This document shows positions 6,308 through 8,355 of a DNA stretch of 8,355 nt, in pieces. The position numbers and the translations under genes were made by a program. Position 1 is the stretch's first letter. Every line of letters begins with the position of its first letter. Source of the DNA: an uncultured bacterium (lineage in GTDB: Bacteria; Bacteroidota; Ignavibacteria; Ignavibacteriales; Melioribacteraceae); assembly GCA_937936675.1 (NCBI GenBank), contig CALDDL010000316.1, positions 1 through 8,355 of the forward strand, given 5' to 3'. The notes under the pieces are model-generated. The model made no database searches, was not told where the DNA came from, and worked only from the letters and a program-made list of their open reading frames with translations.

Positions 6308-7972
6308 ATGAATACACATACAATAAAAGGTAAAAATATTGCATTGACTTTTGACGAGGCTTCTTTATCGGTAGAAAAAATTTTCTCGGGCAGCACAAAG
6401 GTTTGTTCTAATGCTTCGCAAAAAATTTATATCAGAACTTCAGATGCAGTATTTGAACCGGTATTAATAAATAAGATTAATAAAGTAATTCTAGAAGAAG
6501 ATAAAATTACTTATGCGCTTCAGGATGAATCGGGAGATTATAAAGTAAATTTAATTGCAGCAACTTCATCAAAAGGGATAAAATTTTCCGTTAAATGTAG
6601 ATCAAAAAAGCCGGTGTGGTTATTTGAATGGAAGCTTGATGGACTTGATTTTGAAAAGGTTATTGTCCCTTCCCTCGGGGGACAAGAGATTTCAAAAGAG
6701 ATGACTGAAGGATCTACTTTATCATACAAATATCCCTTTTGGTGGAATTCTCAATTTGTACTCGGAATGTTTAAAAGATCAGGAATGATTTTAAGAAGTG
6801 AAGATAGCGGGACATCGCTAAAGCTATTGCGAGTTTCAAAAGAGGAAGAAAAATTTTCATTGATTTTTGGTTTTGAAGCTAAAGCACCGTTAAAGAAAAA
6901 AGAGTTCTATGCAGAATGGTTTTTAGATTCATTCGGTAAAGATTGGAAAGAGGGAGCAGATATTCATCGCTCTTGGATGGAGAAAACTTTCAATTTAGTC
7001 CCTTATAAGAAACATCCGCATTTTCCTAAATGGGGATCGAATATAAATTTTGTATTGGAACTTTGGGGTGCAAGAAGAGATAAGGAAATGCCTCAACATA
7101 GCTTCGCACAGATGAGAGATCGTATCGATGAATTTGCGAAACTACATAATCCTAAAAATACTTTATTATATATACCCGGATTTGCAGAGCATGGAATTGA
7201 TTCAAATGCTCCGAGTTATAATCCAAGCAAGCAATGCGGTGGAGACGATGAATTTGCTCTGCTTGTAAAGCATGCTCATAAGCTTGGTTACAAAGTAATG
7301 ATTCATACAAACGTTCTTGCAATGACGTTCACTCATCCGATGTATGAAAAATTTAAGAAGTATCAAGTGATCGATGTATTCGATCGCAAGCAAGGATGGG
7401 CAATGGATATGGATGGCGATTGGTTAACCGAACCATACTTTGCTTATATGAATCCCGGGTTCAAGGAATGGGGGAATTATATGTCGAAAGTATTAGGTGA
7501 ACTAATCGAGAAATATAAACTTGATGGAGTATTCTTAGACCAGACTCTACTTGCATTTAATATCTCAAAAGGTCCTGATTTTATTGAAGGAATGGTAAAT
7601 CATATTCAAAAACTTCAAAGCAGTTATCCAAAAGTATTATTCGCCGGAGAAGGACTCCACGAGCTAAATGTAAGAGCACTTCCTATGGCTCAGATTCACG
7701 GTATAGACAGCATCGCAGAAGTACATGGAATGGAAGGACAGATAAATTGGCGTAAGGCGCATCCGATTTCATCTTATTTATTCGGAAAATATACTCGATA
7801 TACGGCGCACTTATTAACAAAGCATCCTTCACATCCGATGTTCGCACTTCAAGAAGATAGCTATTCAAAGTTAAATGTTATACCGGCACTCTGCTTATAT
7901 AATAATAATCAGGCACTCAATATGCCGGAAGTAAAAAAAATGATTCAAAGAGGAAAAAAATTAAAGGGTTAA
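6308..7972 (+). CDS. Cytosolic TIM-barrel glycosidase-like protein (DUF6259 type)
   Basis: This 554-residue protein lacks a signal peptide or membrane segment. The first 230 or so residues look like a beta-sandwich of many short strands, as in the N-terminal supersandwich of GH31/GH36/GH97-like enzymes. A barrel follows, with Asn-Thr-Leu-Leu-Tyr-Ile-Pro-Gly (284-291), Leu-Gly-Tyr-Lys-Val-Met-Ile-His-Thr-Asn (326-335), Met-Asn-Pro-Gly (381-384), and Leu-Asp-Gly-Val-Phe-Leu-Asp-Gln (405-412) containing Asp406 and Asp411. Leu-Phe-Ala-Gly-Glu-Gly-Leu-His-Glu (444-452) contains Glu448. Asp411 and Glu448 are my candidates for the catalytic pair, by analogy with other barrel glycosidases. The DUF6259 label is recognition by memory and should be treated as tentative; substrate and bond type are unknown. 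It starts 5 bases after the upstream stop without a strong ribosome site, and ends one base before the next gene. The cytosolic location suits processing of imported oligosaccharides or glycosides. Confidence 0.7.
   Translation: MNTHTIKGKNIALTFDEASLSVEKIFSGSTKVCSNASQKIYIRTSDAVFEPVLINKINKVILEEDKITYALQDESGDYKVNLIAATSSKGIKFSVKCRSKKPVWLFEWKLDGLDFEKVIVPSLGGQEISKEMTEGSTLSYKYPFWWNSQFVLGMFKRSGMILRSEDSGTSLKLLRVSKEEEKFSLIFGFEAKAPLKKKEFYAEWFLDSFGKDWKEGADIHRSWMEKTFNLVPYKKHPHFPKWGSNINFVLELWGARRDKEMPQHSFAQMRDRIDEFAKLHNPKNTLLYIPGFAEHGIDSNAPSYNPSKQCGGDDEFALLVKHAHKLGYKVMIHTNVLAMTFTHPMYEKFKKYQVIDVFDRKQGWAMDMDGDWLTEPYFAYMNPGFKEWGNYMSKVLGELIEKYKLDGVFLDQTLLAFNISKGPDFIEGMVNHIQKLQSSYPKVLFAGEGLHELNVRALPMAQIHGIDSIAEVHGMEGQINWRKAHPISSYLFGKYTRYTAHLLTKHPSHPMFALQEDSYSKLNVIPALCLYNNNQALNMPEVKKMIQRGKKLKG
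7966..7968 (+). promoter_or_regulatory. Weak ribosome site (AAAGGG context) before the Gfo/Idh/MocA gene
   Basis: GGG, preceded by AAA, lies 5 bases before the ATG at 7974, inside the last codons of the preceding gene. With only one base between that stop (7970-7972) and this start, the two genes are probably translationally coupled. Confidence 0.4.
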
Positions 7973-7973
7973 G

Positions 7974-8355
7974 ATGAAGATAATTAATACGGCGGTAATC
8001 GGTTCGGGATTTATGGGTGCGGCTCATATAGAGGCTCTTAGAAGAATCGGCGGAGTAAATATTAAAGCAATTGTTTCCGATGATCTTCCAGCGGCAAAAT
8101 CTATTGCCGAAAAATATTCTATACCCGATGTGTATTCCGATTACAAAAAAGTTCTTGAAGATAAAGAGATTGAGGCAATTCATAATTGCACTCCGAATTA
8201 TCTTCATTTCGAAATTAATAAAGCAGCCGCCGAAGCAGGAAAACATATTATATCCGAAAAACCATTAACAACTAATTCGGAAGACTCAAAAGTTCTTGTC
8301 GATTTGGTAAAGAAAAATAAACTCGTTAATGCGATTAATTTCAATTATCGTTTTT
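7974..8355 (+). CDS. Gfo/Idh/MocA family oxidoreductase (3' end missing)
   Basis: The frame from ATG 7974 is open to the window end, giving 127 residues of a family usually 320-400 long. The N-terminal Rossmann fold is clear: Ala-Val-Ile-Gly-Ser-Gly-Phe-Met-Gly (7-15) holds the GxGxxG dinucleotide site. His70-Asn-Cys-Thr-Pro-Asn-Tyr-Leu-His (70-78) occupies the usual cofactor loop, and Ser-Glu-Lys-Pro-Leu (94-98) carries the family's Glu-Lys-Pro motif, whose Lys96 contacts cofactor and substrate. Ile-Asn-Phe-Asn-Tyr-Arg-Phe (121-127) is the usual entry to the second domain. Such enzymes oxidise or reduce sugars, inositols or sugar acids with NAD(P). The substrate domain is off the edge, so specificity is unknown. 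No export signal is visible, so it is probably cytosolic. It continues the operon one base after the preceding stop. Confidence 0.9.
   Translation, partial: MKIINTAVIGSGFMGAAHIEALRRIGGVNIKAIVSDDLPAAKSIAEKYSIPDVYSDYKKVLEDKEIEAIHNCTPNYLHFEINKAAAEAGKHIISEKPLTTNSEDSKVLVDLVKKNKLVNAINFNYRF

Noticed and set aside
8071..8268. A + strand 65-codon frame inside the oxidoreductase region, and the minus-strand frame at 7917-8246
   Set aside because: The frame from 7974 encodes a clear Rossmann fold with GxGxxG and Glu-Lys-Pro motifs, so the others are shadows.

Overview
The window is a densely packed, AT-rich bacterial segment in which all eight genes lie on the + strand: six are complete and one is cut at each edge. 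Gaps between genes range from 0 to 37 bases, and I see no hairpin-plus-T-run terminator or obvious promoter between any of them. It therefore reads as the interior of one long carbohydrate-utilisation operon whose promoter and terminator lie outside. The A-rich codon use, TAA at all seven visible stops, a signal peptide ending in Phe-Gly-Gln, and clear AGGAG-type ribosome sites on several genes suggest a member of the Bacteroidota/Ignavibacteriota/Calditrichota area. That assignment is an impression, because no marker gene is present.

Layout: (1) bases 1-1977, the C-terminal part of a large multidomain glycoside hydrolase, most like the GH106 alpha-L-rhamnosidase group; (2) 2002-2913, ribokinase RbsK; (3) 2943-3341, D-ribose pyranase RbsD; (4) 3342-4343, an aldo/keto reductase starting on the base after the rbsD stop; (5) 4381-5823, an exported clan GH-A glycosidase of GH39/PslG type; (6) 5832-6302, a small protein resembling the AllA ureidoglycolate lyase fold; (7) 6308-7972, a large TIM-barrel glycosidase-like protein of the DUF6259 type without a signal peptide; (8) 7974 to the window end, the N-terminal third or so of a Gfo/Idh/MocA NAD(P)-dependent sugar oxidoreductase.

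Working model (inference): the exported GH39-like enzyme attacks a polysaccharide outside the cytoplasm, the GH106-like enzyme and the DUF6259-like protein trim the products, and a released pentose, most simply D-ribose, is converted between ring forms by RbsD and phosphorylated by RbsK to ribose 5-phosphate. The two oxidoreductases and the AllA-like protein would handle other or modified sugars. The most interesting point is the ribose pair rbsK-rbsD inside a glycosidase operon, without the usual ribose transporter or regulator in view, together with an AllA-like protein that has no allantoin-pathway neighbours. This could be a locus for a ribose-containing glycan or glycoside. No RNA genes, CRISPR arrays, mobile elements or long repeats were seen, and no stretch over 300 bases lacks a gene.
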